Assembly: GCA_001599355.1 (NCBI GenBank)
Contig: BCGQ01000008.1
Span: 558,001 to 622,000 of the forward strand
Length of the DNA: 64,000 nucleotides
Source of the DNA: Nakazawaea peltata
Lineage: Eukaryota > Ascomycota > Pichiomycetes > Alaninales > Pachysolenaceae
Reading direction: 5' to 3'
The notes under the pieces were generated by a model, which worked only from the letters and a program-made list of their open reading frames with translations, had not been told where the DNA came from and did no database searches. Below, one piece after another: positions 8,968 through 18,347 of the stretch. Position 1 is the first letter of the stretch; every line of letters begins with the position of its first letter. The position numbers and the translations under genes were made by a program.

Positions 8968-11900
8968 TCATTTCTTCTTTCCTCCTAACCCCTTTACAGC
9001 ACCGAACACCTTACCACCGGCACTGACACCGGCTCCCAAACCTTTACCGACGACACCGACACCAGCACCGACTCCCTTACCGGCCAAGTCGACACCAGCA
9101 CCAACACCCTTTCCGGCAAGACCGGCACCTGCTCCCAACACCTTTCCTCCAGCTCCGATAACCATGTCACCCAGAGCAAGGACGCCACCGATAGAAGACT
9201 CGGTGAACAGGATCACATAGTCTGGTTTGAATTGGAATCTCAAGAGAACCTCTCCGGCTGGTTTCTTGTTCTCGTCAAGTAAAGGAACGGTGAACTCAGA
9301 AGGTTTCAATGGGTCAATCTCCAGTAATGGGAAGTCCAGTGTACACAAAGTATCATCCAGACCAGCACCAAAGTCCCAGTCGGAGATCTTGATATGTAAG
9401 GCGGAGTTGACTCTTGACTTGACTTGAACTGTAGTGGATTCGTTCCAAACAGGATCCAAGGTCTTCTTAATAGTCTTGGTTTTGAAGATTGGCTCCTTAG
9501 TTCCAGTCAAGTATAACTCGGCGAATGGATCAGACTTACCGTTACTGTCTCCCAGAGGAAGGCCAGAAGCAGACAAAACAGTCACTTGCATATCACCAGC
9601 ATTGGTGATAGAGTCCAGAGCTGGTAAGACATCCATCAAGGTAGGATACCAAGAACATTGGATCTCCAATTTAGCCGAAGAGGCCCCACTCAACTTCAAT
9701 ACTTGAGGCTTCTCGAAACATTTCAGTAACAAATCCTTAGTAGCAAAAGTGGCCTCCAGAATAGGTTTCCTCAAGATGTTACCAGTCTTGTCGGAAGAGA
9801 CTCTAATGATACATTTAGAGTAGTCCAATTCCTTCACCATGTAGTCACCACTTTGGTTGATACGACCCTTTCTGAGAACTTTACCTGATGAGAAGACTGG
9901 GAACAGTTCCTTGTCAAAGAACAATTGAACGTAACCGGTCTGACCACCCAAATCGGCACTGATGATCTTGTAGGCAAAGACACCTTGGGTGTATTGCATT
10001 AATTGTTCCAAAGGTAACAGCTCCTTAGAAGATTCTTCGATCTCTTCTTCGGAGATGGCATTAACACCTTTAGCAGCTTCTTTCTCTTTCTTCAGTTTCT
10101 CTTCTTCGGTGAGGGCAGCGAGTTCAGCCTCCTTCTTCAGTTTCAGTTCCAGCTTCTCTTGCATTTCCTTAGCATCCATGACAGATTTACAAGGGTAGAA
10201 CGACAAAGAGTACTTGACGGTACCCTTTGGACCCTTTCTACTTACCAATCTACCTTCTCTTAAACCGGTTTCAACGTGTTGAAGGAACAGACCATCTTTC
10301 TTCTTGATTAATTCGTTCAATTTGACATCAAACGATCCTAAAGTACGGTCTTGTTGAGATCTCTCCACATCCATCAGTTCAATAGTCAACTTTTGGTTGA
10401 CAGAAGTGACCGGAATATAGATAGTTTCTTGGTAAACAGGATTCAAAGTCGAATCTTGAGGAATTGTTCTTCCCTTTTGGAATCCATTGACCATAAGTCT
10501 GACATATGGATCGATAGTTCCCACGGTCTCCAAATTACGTAATCCACTAGCACTATCAACGTAGACACGGACGACACCAATAGGTTCGGTGTAGTCGGCA
10601 GAGCTGTCGAAGTATGGGATGTTGACAGGTTTCCATTTCAGTGAAATCTTGAGCTCGGCATCACATTTCTTAACAGCATGCCACATGTTATCAACGTCAG
10701 TGGCATCAACTAAGTCACTTAATTTGGTAACAATGTAACCAAGAAGTTCTTTCTTACCATTTTTAAGAAGAATCTTAACGGTTGATCTTCCCTTGTTCTC
10801 GATAATCTTCTCAAAGTTAGCACCATAAGATGGAGTAGCACCTTTAGCAGTAGAAGAAGTAATGACCAATTCGTTGTTGAAGTAAACTTCGACGAAGGAA
10901 GCAAACTTCTTGGCCAGTTTCTCATCGGCAGTGGTGAGATTCTTACCACTTTCGATAGTAACATTACAAATACCAGTACTTAATTCTGGAGGAGGCTCGA
11001 AAGAACCGTCAATCAGTTTCTTACCACTTAATACTGGTAAGTAGTCCAAATCGAAACTGAATTGACCAACAGGTTTGTTGTTACGTAAGAAAGGCATGAC
11101 AATATTGGACTTCTTTGGCTCATCCAAAACATGGTTCAAATCATACAAAATAGTACCCAAGTTTTGATCCTTCTTTGGATCATTCCAATCGTACATCTTC
11201 ATCATCAATGGTTCGGCAACATTAGTAACAGTAAGGAAAACGTATTCATTCCAAACAGGTCTAATAGTATCGGTGATTGTCTTAGTCTTAGTTTGAACTT
11301 TTCCACCAAATCCTAATTCGATGTAAGGATCACAAGTGTTATCCATGGTCTCGAAACCTTTAATATCCTTGGCTTCTTTCAGTTTAATAGCAAGAACACC
11401 AACGGCTCCAGTGATAGAGTTACCGGCCAACAATTGTTGTAAATTCAATTGGAATGACAATGGATGAATTAACATTGGACCCAGATATTTGGTGATCATT
11501 CTGTTGACAAATGGAACGATACCTGGAATAGCTAAAACTTCCCAGTTGAAGGCAGCAGTACTGAAAAGTTTGGCGACAAAATCGTACTCTGGAGCCTCCA
11601 AAAGAGAAACATTAACGGTTTGAATATGAGGGAACAGGGTCATCATTCTTAATCTCACTCTAACTAGGACTCTGAAAGAGACGTCTTCAACAAGGACAGG
11701 GATGGTCAAACCAAACAATTTCAGCTTGACAACTACCGATTGGTTGACTCTGTTCTTACGTTGCTTGACAGTAGCATCGGCCAAAGTATTTGGAGTGAAA
11801 GAAACCCCCCAGTCCATAACAGTGACGTCATTTCCAGTCTTTGGTAAAGTTCTGACCATATCAATTCTAGGTGGTTTAGTACCAACGGTGAAAGTATCCA

Positions 11901-12492
11901 ACCACAATGCCTTAACAAACAGAGGAGCAGGACTGTCAGCTAAGATTGGGTTGACTTGTTCACATACAATTTGGGAAATTGAAGGTTCCAAGTAGAACCA
12001 AAATTTCTCCAAGAAACTGTTCAACCAATCCATAGACTCGTAATCATCCTCAATTTTCATGACAGAGAACTCTCTTTGCAGCAGATCTCTGAGACTGGAT
12101 CTGTACTGTCTAATAGAAACACGGTACAACAGCGAAAATACAAAGATTATAAAGAAAAGAGTACCCAATGAGAACTTAAACTTACCCAAAATCCAAGATA
12201 ACAAGCCAGCAACACCGAGCAATCCAGCATTGTGGAACCAGTCTCCATAAAACTTGGATGGTAAGTACTCGTCGATCAAAGTAGATTTACTAAGTAAGTC
12301 CATCAGATCATCGTCGGCAGTCAAAGTGTCCTTTTCTTGCCAACCGCCAACTTCTTTCCAACCTCTGTAACTTGGATCGACAGGTAATCTCACCTTCTTC
12401 AGAGTCTCTTGTTCTTCGATGATATCTGGTGAAATTGACAGGCCTGGTTTGGCCTCTCCGCCAGTGACCACGTCAGGTTGATCAGCAGACAT
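8968..12492 (-). CDS. TCB1: Tricalbin: SMP- and C2-domain ER-plasma membrane tether
   Basis: Tricalbins (extended synaptotagmins) tether cortical ER to the plasma membrane and move lipids. The 1174-residue protein has a cytosolic N-terminus, then a hydrophobic hairpin (about residues 87-122). An SMP lipid-transfer domain follows (about 145-350; SIRQYRSSLRDLLQREF leads into it). Next come several C2 domains with the usual DPYIELGF and DPYVRLMV strands, the last near 1000-1110 with SDPFAELYL and WNESTTVQV. A short Glu/Lys coiled stretch separates the middle and last C2 domains. The tail of about 60 residues is a Gly/Ala/Val repeat around GAGxGLAGKGVGAG, ending in KGLGGKKK. Length matches Tcb1/Tcb2 (1186 and 1178) rather than Tcb3 (1545). 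First ATG used. Confidence 0.92.
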   Translation of the reverse strand: MSADQPDVVTGGEAKPGLSISPDIIEEQETLKKVRLPVDPSYRGWKEVGGWQEKDTLTADDDLMDLLSKSTLIDEYLPSKFYGDWFHNAGLLGVAGLLSWILGKFKFSLGTLFFIIFVFSLLYRVSIRQYRSSLRDLLQREFSVMKIEDDYESMDWLNSFLEKFWFYLEPSISQIVCEQVNPILADSPAPLFVKALWLDTFTVGTKPPRIDMVRTLPKTGNDVTVMDWGVSFTPNTLADATVKQRKNRVNQSVVVKLKLFGLTIPVLVEDVSFRVLVRVRLRMMTLFPHIQTVNVSLLEAPEYDFVAKLFSTAAFNWEVLAIPGIVPFVNRMITKYLGPMLIHPLSFQLNLQQLLAGNSITGAVGVLAIKLKEAKDIKGFETMDNTCDPYIELGFGGKVQTKTKTITDTIRPVWNEYVFLTVTNVAEPLMMKMYDWNDPKKDQNLGTILYDLNHVLDEPKKSNIVMPFLRNNKPVGQFSFDLDYLPVLSGKKLIDGSFEPPPELSTGICNVTIESGKNLTTADEKLAKKFASFVEVYFNNELVITSSTAKGATPSYGANFEKIIENKGRSTVKILLKNGKKELLGYIVTKLSDLVDATDVDNMWHAVKKCDAELKISLKWKPVNIPYFDSSADYTEPIGVVRVYVDSASGLRNLETVGTIDPYVRLMVNGFQKGRTIPQDSTLNPVYQETIYIPVTSVNQKLTIELMDVERSQQDRTLGSFDVKLNELIKKKDGLFLQHVETGLREGRLVSRKGPKGTVKYSLSFYPCKSVMDAKEMQEKLELKLKKEAELAALTEEEKLKKEKEAAKGVNAISEEEIEESSKELLPLEQLMQYTQGVFAYKIISADLGGQTGYVQLFFDKELFPVFSSGKVLRKGRINQSGDYMVKELDYSKCIIRVSSDKTGNILRKPILEATFATKDLLLKCFEKPQVLKLSGASSAKLEIQCSWYPTLMDVLPALDSITNAGDMQVTVLSASGLPLGDSNGKSDPFAELYLTGTKEPIFKTKTIKKTLDPVWNESTTVQVKSRVNSALHIKISDWDFGAGLDDTLCTLDFPLLEIDPLKPSEFTVPLLDENKKPAGEVLLRFQFKPDYVILFTESSIGGVLALGDMVIGAGGKVLGAGAGLAGKGVGAGVDLAGKGVGAGVGVVGKGLGAGVSAGGKVFGAVKGLGGKKK

Positions 12493-14310
12493 TTTCCCGA
12501 TTCAATTATACTCAATTGGTTATCAGTGATAGTGATTCAACTAGTGGATTTATTTGAAATCAAGGTGAAATTCATTTTTTCCTCAATTTGATGTCACTGT
12601 GCTTGCGGTAGCGAGAGCTGCGCAGTAAAGAAGCGAGAAAATGTGCCTGGGAAGACAGGACAGGAGGGCTAGCGAGGGGGGGATGATGGGGGATGATGGG
12701 GGATGATGGGAGGAGGAAACAGGATGAGATTGAGATTCAATTGGGTACAGTATGGAGAGACTAACAGATCTTACGGAGTTTATTGAGTACTTGTTGTTTT
12801 AACTCTACACGACTTTATTTTACTCTACTTATTTCATCTGTGTCTGCTCTAACTATTGTATGCTCTGCAATGTAAATGGTTGTGCACGACTAAATAGCAA
12901 TTTCACTTAGACAAACAGAAACAAACTCATTCGAATAGTCGTGTATAGAATATCATTTTTATTGAGCAATATATCAAAGTAGGGTAACCTTTCCTCCCGC
13001 TGTCCCATCGTGCTCTTAAAATTCTCCAGTAACTCATACCATCTCTATATTTGGAAATAATTTATGCTCGGCAACTCAAATATGCTACTGGGGTCATTTA
13101 AAGTGTCCTAATCGAGGTGGTATATTTCTACTTCGGGGTATTTGCTCCTCCATTTTCAGTTTTGTTATTTCCCTTTCTGTGCTTCTTTTTTTCAGAACCC
13201 TCATCGCTAGAGCCACGGAAGAACAGATTTGAAGTTGGCCTTCATATTCGATTCTTGGGGGATTGAATTGACTCGTAATTACTACAATACTATGCTTCTC
13301 GAGAACGTATATCTAGTAGAGGATCGCACATGCAACGTTCTTCCGTGATCATTCCAGTGCAATTAAATAAAACTGACACTTTTGTCATCACTCACTCGCA
13401 CTCCATAAGAAAATGAAACCCCATATTTGGACCATCCCACTATTTCCGAGGGTAAAGAGTTGTTAAAAGAGGCTTTGTATTGACGAATGGAGTTAATTTC
13501 CGTTTGCTACACTCATGGTTCTTACTTACACCAGCCTTGGATGGAATATCTCACTTTGTCCACTGAGTCTTGCTGTTCCTCGATAATTCTACTCTATTCA
13601 TGAATCCTCTTCAGGCGGACCGGTGCTCATGCATTCCATTCCGAAAGAAGGTACTACGGCAACTGAAAAATTCAATTTTTCCAACCCATTTTTTTTTATT
13701 CTTCAGTGCTCCTATCACTAGGAGCAGCTCTAAATGTATAAATCGATATGATATTAGCCAATCTTGTTGTCATAGCATGCTTCACACAAACAAGACCCAA
13801 GTATCATTCTTCTGAACCCCCGTATTGCTCTACTTCAATTCCCCACTGTACCTTCTTTATGTGGTACCCCCTTTGAAAAAGGGGAAAAAACCCCCCTGCC
13901 CACTGTGCACAGTACATAACGGATATAAGGTGGGACCGAGGCTATTTTTTTTATCGAAACGATCTGTTCTGAACAATGCCAAGAATGCATGTAGAACTTT
14001 CTACACCGAACTAGTGAAGGGAGGGATGTTTTAATAGGCGGACAAGGTGCTTATTGATGCAAAGAAAGACGAAACGGGAAGTTGTTTACGCTTCTGCTTG
14101 TAATTAACTTGGGCTAGGCTTGTTCTGTCTTTTCCTGATAAATTTTTAATATTATTCGTCCAATGCAAAACATTGTTCTTGTATTCCCAGAATTCGATAT
14201 ATATATCTGACATCTCTTCCACCAACCTATTATGACCCTTTCTTTCTGTAAGAGATTAGAATTAACCTTTCATTCGCTTTAAAAAATCTTTTAGTTAATC
14301 TTGAACAAAA
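12493..14310. other. 1.8-kb intergenic region upstream of the repeat wall-protein gene
   Basis: A shared upstream region for the tricalbin (left) and the wall-protein gene (right). It contains a G-rich 10-bp tandem repeat (GGATGATGGG three times, 12681-12710), one copy of the GTGCACGAC motif (12882-12890), two nearby CACGAC relatives, and many T/C tracts. Short ORFs at 13570-13815 and 13825-14034 look random. Long upstream regions are usual for strongly expressed wall-protein genes. No tRNA or known ncRNA recognised. Confidence 0.5.
14198..14206 (+). promoter_or_regulatory. TATA box of the repeat wall-protein gene
   Basis: TATATATAT about 105 bp upstream of the ATG at 14311, the right distance for a regulated yeast promoter. 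The start context is a run of A (ACAAAA before ATG), as in highly expressed yeast genes. Confidence 0.5.
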
Positions 14311-15141
14311 ATGCTTTCCCAATTAGCTTTGACTTTGTTGGCCGCTAAGGTCGCTTTCGGTGCTCCAAAGGCTTTGGCCGCTGCCAATGCCTTGCCAGAG
14401 GCCTTCGCTTTGGCCTTGGCTAACCCAGATGATGCCACTTATGACTGTCACGCTTACTGTGGTTACGCTATTCTTGCTGCCAGAGACTGTTCTGAGAACA
14501 GCAGTGACGATGACGCTGGACCATACGACACCAGCTGTTTGTGTGACAGTGGTACTGATTTCATGGACCAAATTGATGGTTGTTTGGACTGTGGATGGTG
14601 TTTGTGGAGTGATTACGGTAAGTACTTGACTTCTGCTTTGGAAGCTTGTTCCTTGTCTACTGAGCCAACTGGTACTACTTGTGCTTCTACTACTGCTGCT
14701 GAGACCACTGCTGAGACCACTGCTGCTGAGACTACCGCCGCTGAGACTACCGCTGAGACTACTGCTGCTGAAACCACTGCTGCTGAAACCACTGCTGCTG
14801 AAACCACTGCTGCTGAGACTACTGCTGCTGAAACCACTGCCGCTGAGACCACTGCTGCTGAAACTACCGCTGCTGAAACTACTGCTGCTGAAACTACCGC
14901 TGCTGAAACTACTGCTGCTGAAACTACCGCTGCTGAAGAAACCACCTCTGCTGAGACCACCACTGCTGCCGAGACCTCCGCTGCTGCCGAGACCACTGTC
15001 GCTCAAGAAGCTGCTACCACCTCTTCTGCTGCTTCTAACGCTTCCACCATCGCTGTCGCTTCCGAGTACACCGGTGCTGCTAACAGAGTTGCCATTGGTG
15101 CTGGTTCTATCTTGGTCGGTGTCGCTGCCTTCTTGATCTAA
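14311..15141 (+). CDS. Secreted Cys-rich, GPI-anchor-type cell-wall protein with TTAAE repeat stalk
   Basis: A 276-residue predicted surface protein. It has a signal peptide (MLSQLALTLLAAKVAFG) and a compact Cys-rich domain (about residues 40-130) with C-x3-C, CLC and CLDCGWC spacing, somewhat like CFEM domains. A low-complexity stalk of about 17 TTAAE/TTAE units follows, with more Ser/Thr/Ala. A small-residue site before a hydrophobic C-terminus (VAIGAGSILVGVAAFLI) fits GPI attachment. The stalk is probably O-mannosylated and linked to the wall. Codon use is strongly biased (GCT, ACT/ACC, TTG), implying high expression. The repeats keep one protein sequence while wobble bases vary. The exact family is not recognised; CFEM is only a suggestion. 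Long ORFs on the other strand and frames are artefacts of the repeat. Confidence 0.85.
   Translation: MLSQLALTLLAAKVAFGAPKALAAANALPEAFALALANPDDATYDCHAYCGYAILAARDCSENSSDDDAGPYDTSCLCDSGTDFMDQIDGCLDCGWCLWSDYGKYLTSALEACSLSTEPTGTTCASTTAAETTAETTAAETTAAETTAETTAAETTAAETTAAETTAAETTAAETTAAETTAAETTAAETTAAETTAAETTAAETTAAEETTSAETTTAAETSAAAETTVAQEAATTSSAASNASTIAVASEYTGAANRVAIGAGSILVGVAAFLI
14689..14936 (+). repeat. 15-bp coding tandem repeat (ACN ACN GCN GCN GAR)
   Basis: In-frame repeats encode TTAAE, with two shortened TTAE units. Synonymous variation (ACT/ACC, GAG/GAA, GCT/GCC) alternates among units. Copy number is likely to vary between strains. Confidence 0.9.
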
Positions 15142-15508
15142 GAAGTCTTTGAACTCTTTTAATGATTACTTATAATTTCTAATATGTTTACCTTTGTTTC
15201 ACTTCATATATATGATCGAATAACGATTTTATTTCTTCTATACCAATACATGTAGCTGACAGCTTTCTGGTAGTTCTCCTTCTAACTCATTATCTACTTC
15301 TTCATGGTTGACTCTTCCTTAACTCTTCAGTCAATCTTCATTAAGAGAATCTCGTAGACTAGATAAAATAGTAATTGTAAGCGAAAATTGGGGGTTAGTG
15401 GAGAAAAAAGAAATTACAAGCGAAAATTGGGGGTAACTTCACTAAATAAAATACATCAGGTCTAATTCAAATCATTAACATCATATTATTACAAGTCAAA
15501 TTCTATAT
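15142..15508. other. Intergenic, convergent 3' ends
   Basis: A 367-bp region between the wall-protein stop and the RGP1 stop. AT-rich, with a direct repeat of AAGCGAAAATTGGGGGT (15379-15395 and 15419-15435). No gene seen. Confidence 0.5.
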
Positions 15509-17563
15509 TTAAGCCATGACCAGGTCAGGTTCTGGTGAATTGAGAACGATGAGAGGAATTTTACAATAAAATTCCATACCATTACTAAGATATGAAACCC
15601 CTCTGAACAAAGAGCCCTTGGAATCACTGTATATCTCGGTATATTCATCATGGATTGAAGCTTCGTGAGTGTTTACAGCTCCATTTTGCTGAGACAGTCC
15701 TTCTTCTCCATTATCAGTGGTGACTGCCTGCTTCTTATCAAGTAAAATAAATTTAAATAAAAGACAGTATCTTGTTTCGATCAAATTAGTCTTAAATTGA
15801 CCAGTATGGACAGTATCACTTGGGATGAGCATATCGTAGGAGAGCTCTTCGTTTTCATTGAAACAACTGACCATCACCTCGTTGAGTCGTGTCTCAAACT
15901 CGAAATTACTGTTCAATTCGACATCGACCATCATTTCGTCCTCGGATTTCAAATAATCGGGGTTGCTGAACTTCTCTACTTTCAATAATCTGGTAATAAT
16001 ACCTGTGATGGGGACCTCTGAATTCTGGAAGCTCAAATGGATCTTTAAAATATCATTAAGAGTGCTTGTTCCCCTAGAGAGAGAAATAGTGGTGATTAAT
16101 TCTCCATTTCTCTTCAAAATGAAGTTCAATTGTTGCTTAGTTGGCACTTGTGATTGATAGGCGGAGACGTACTGGTCATCTTTCGACTCTACAGCGGCCA
16201 CTGGGTTCTCATTATGCTTCCGGATCAGCAGCAGGATACCTTCAGGGTTATTGTAGACAGCAATGAGATTCTCTTTTACATTCTCTTTACCTTTGTTCAA
16301 GTTATCTTCCACTTGTGTGTATGCAAACTCAGTTTCGAACTTCTCTTGGATACCAATTAAGTCGTGAGCAGGCTTATCGTTCAATTCTTTAATAAAATTC
16401 AAGAATTTGGCCCTCTCATTCTCGTCATCATTAGTATCGTATTCCTTCTCTCCAATATTGATAGTGGAACTACGTCTTCTTGCCAAACGCAGATTCTCTA
16501 TATGCTTCTTCTTGATGTCTCTGAAGTTGAGAGACTCTGACTGATCCAAATCTACGGTCTTAATGTCGGCTTTGTACCCCAAAACAGGAGTCAATAAATC
16601 ATAGATGGGTTGTTGACCCATCTTGCTGATATATGGTCTTACCTCGAGAGGGAAATAGACAGATCTGTTATGCCATTTATGATCCAGGTCTGATATTTGG
16701 TACCCCAAGATCAAATTGTACTGTATCTTCAAACTGGTAGTGGAATAGTATGTAGGAGGTAAAAATTTGGGGAGTTTGATACGGATGAAATATGAAGCGG
16801 ACAAATTCTCACGAGATTTGGGTTTGAAAGTGATCTCTGGGAACAAAATCGATTGACTGCTGGAGAAAAATGGGATGATATCCTTGGCCATTTGTTGATG
16901 ATGTGGATCTTGTTTCAGATTGGTGATATTGGCAGCGACTGGATCAGCTAGCAGTTGGTCGTCATTCAACTCATCATCAGCTGCAATCAAAGGTGTATTA
17001 AAGATACTGGTGAAACCAGAAGTGAAATTGTATAAGAAACCTTCTTCTGAGTCATGATCTTGGACTTCTAAACCTGTGACACCGGCCAATCTACCACCGA
17101 CTATACATTTCTTTTGAATGTCATGAAATTTCAGGGGCTCGAAAATCTGTTCATTGTACACGTAATAACCAAATACTTGGGTGTAGCCCAGTAATATTGT
17201 CTTTGGGGCATATTTGAGTTTCAGCAGGTCCTCTGATTCTTCGTCTAGTGTTTCTAATTCTTGTAATAATAATGAACGAGTAGTGTTGGATAATTGTAGA
17301 GAGACACGTTTACCTAAACCCGAGAGCCAACCATCTGAGGATGTGTTATCATGACGCAGTGACAGCAGCGGCAGAAGATCCGGATGTCCTGAACCGGGAT
17401 CTGCATGTCCATTTTCCGCCTGCCCTTCTGCGGGAAGTGCCCCAGTATACCTAAAGGTGACTATAGCATTAAGAAGGTTATCATCGTCACCTACAAATAC
17501 AGGAGATTCTTCGTAGTCCAATTCGATTTCCAAATCGTCATCCAATTTGTGTTTGAAACCCAT
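15509..17563 (-). CDS. RGP1: Rgp1-family subunit of the Ric1-Rgp1 Ypt6 exchange factor
   Basis: Rgp1 pairs with Ric1 to activate the Rab Ypt6 (Rab6) at the Golgi, needed for endosome-to-Golgi traffic. The 684-residue protein has no membrane segment and matches the length of S. cerevisiae Rgp1 (663). Family-like text includes ILLGYTQVFGYYVYNEQIFEP and KKCIVGGRLAGV in the N-terminal third. The arrestin-like beta segment PEITFKPKSRENLSASYFI / IRIKLPKFLPPTYYSTTSLK / IQYNLILGYQ lies in the middle. A charged linker and a second beta-rich domain make up the C-terminal half. The start at 17563 is the first ATG, and the gene is divergent from YCF1. Assignment rests on family pattern; other arrestin-fold traffic proteins are less likely. 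Confidence 0.8.
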   Translation of the reverse strand: MGFKHKLDDDLEIELDYEESPVFVGDDDNLLNAIVTFRYTGALPAEGQAENGHADPGSGHPDLLPLLSLRHDNTSSDGWLSGLGKRVSLQLSNTTRSLLLQELETLDEESEDLLKLKYAPKTILLGYTQVFGYYVYNEQIFEPLKFHDIQKKCIVGGRLAGVTGLEVQDHDSEEGFLYNFTSGFTSIFNTPLIAADDELNDDQLLADPVAANITNLKQDPHHQQMAKDIIPFFSSSQSILFPEITFKPKSRENLSASYFIRIKLPKFLPPTYYSTTSLKIQYNLILGYQISDLDHKWHNRSVYFPLEVRPYISKMGQQPIYDLLTPVLGYKADIKTVDLDQSESLNFRDIKKKHIENLRLARRRSSTINIGEKEYDTNDDENERAKFLNFIKELNDKPAHDLIGIQEKFETEFAYTQVEDNLNKGKENVKENLIAVYNNPEGILLLIRKHNENPVAAVESKDDQYVSAYQSQVPTKQQLNFILKRNGELITTISLSRGTSTLNDILKIHLSFQNSEVPITGIITRLLKVEKFSNPDYLKSEDEMMVDVELNSNFEFETRLNEVMVSCFNENEELSYDMLIPSDTVHTGQFKTNLIETRYCLLFKFILLDKKQAVTTDNGEEGLSQQNGAVNTHEASIHDEYTEIYSDSKGSLFRGVSYLSNGMEFYCKIPLIVLNSPEPDLVMA

Positions 17564-18347
17564 TATTGTGAATTGAAGGTGGGTGGGTACGAACGATTGA
17601 TGAGGATGGGATTAAGGTTGGGATTACCCTTGGTTAAATAGTTGTGGTATGTGCCCTAACGACTGTCGTTGTGACACTCGCGCACTATTTTCAGGCGCTC
17701 AGTCAGTGTATTTCCTCGGTGAGTGGGTACTCGCGCGCACTCTTTTCCACTCTCAGTCACTCTCGCTCAGAGTAGTTCAATGTTTGTTTTTCGCTCACGG
17801 CAGTTGATTCTCTAGTTTTTCTTCAGGTTTGGTTTCGGTTCACTCTACGCTCAGTGTTTCTTGACTTTAGTTTGTTAATTTTCTCCCTCACTCTAACTAA
17901 GCCCACCATGGCAATTTGTAATCTTGGCCGTTCAGTTTTCACTCTAATCTGACCTCGCTCTGTCTTCTACTCGCTCTGTCTTCTACTCGCTCTGTCTTCT
18001 ACTCGCTCTGTCTTCTACTCGCTCTGTCAGTCTCCTCCTGTCAATCTCCTCCCTCTGTCTCTCTCCTCATCCCTACCCCGTTCTGTCTTTCTCACCTTAT
18101 CCCTACCCGTTCTGTCTCTTATCCCCTTGCTTCCTTCACTTCCTCAGCAATTTACAAATTGCGTCCGCTTATTAATAAATTAAAAATGCGCCGCGCAATA
18201 TCCGAGACCATCAATGCTCGGTTTATTTCCATCTGCGCATCTCGTTCTATTTTCCAAAATTTCGGGGGATATAAATTTTTTTAGCGCTGACCCCTTTCAT
18301 TTACTCTTATCCACCAAGTGGCAATCACGTAACCATCATCCCCAAAC
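17564..18347. other. Divergent RGP1/YCF1 promoter region with 16-bp tandem repeat
   Basis: 784 bp, pyrimidine-rich toward YCF1. Four full copies and one partial copy of TCGCTCTGTCTTCTAC lie at 17955-18028. A TTACAAA at 18152-18158, about 190 bp from the YCF1 start, matches one known Yap1 response element form, but a single 7-mer is weak evidence. No gene. Confidence 0.5.
17955..18028 (+). repeat. 16-bp tandem repeat, 4.6 copies
   Basis: Exact copies of TCGCTCTGTCTTCTAC start at 17955, 17971, 17987 and 18003, then a 10-bp remainder. Related CTCTGTC phrases continue to about 18120, so it is an eroding minisatellite on the YCF1 side of the divergent promoter. Confidence 0.9.

Noticed and set aside
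12661-12710. C/D-box-like ATGATGG repeats as a snoRNA
   Set aside because: The repeats are a G-rich minisatellite with no D box or terminal stem.
14323-15006. Long antisense and frame-shifted ORFs (up to 227 codons) over the TTAAE repeat
   Set aside because: The 15-bp repeat lacks stops in all frames. The sense frame has a signal peptide and GPI signal; the others are pure low complexity.
18152-18158. Yap1 element TTACAAA in the YCF1 promoter
   Set aside because: A single AT-rich heptamer in 784 bp is expected by chance; noted but not called.
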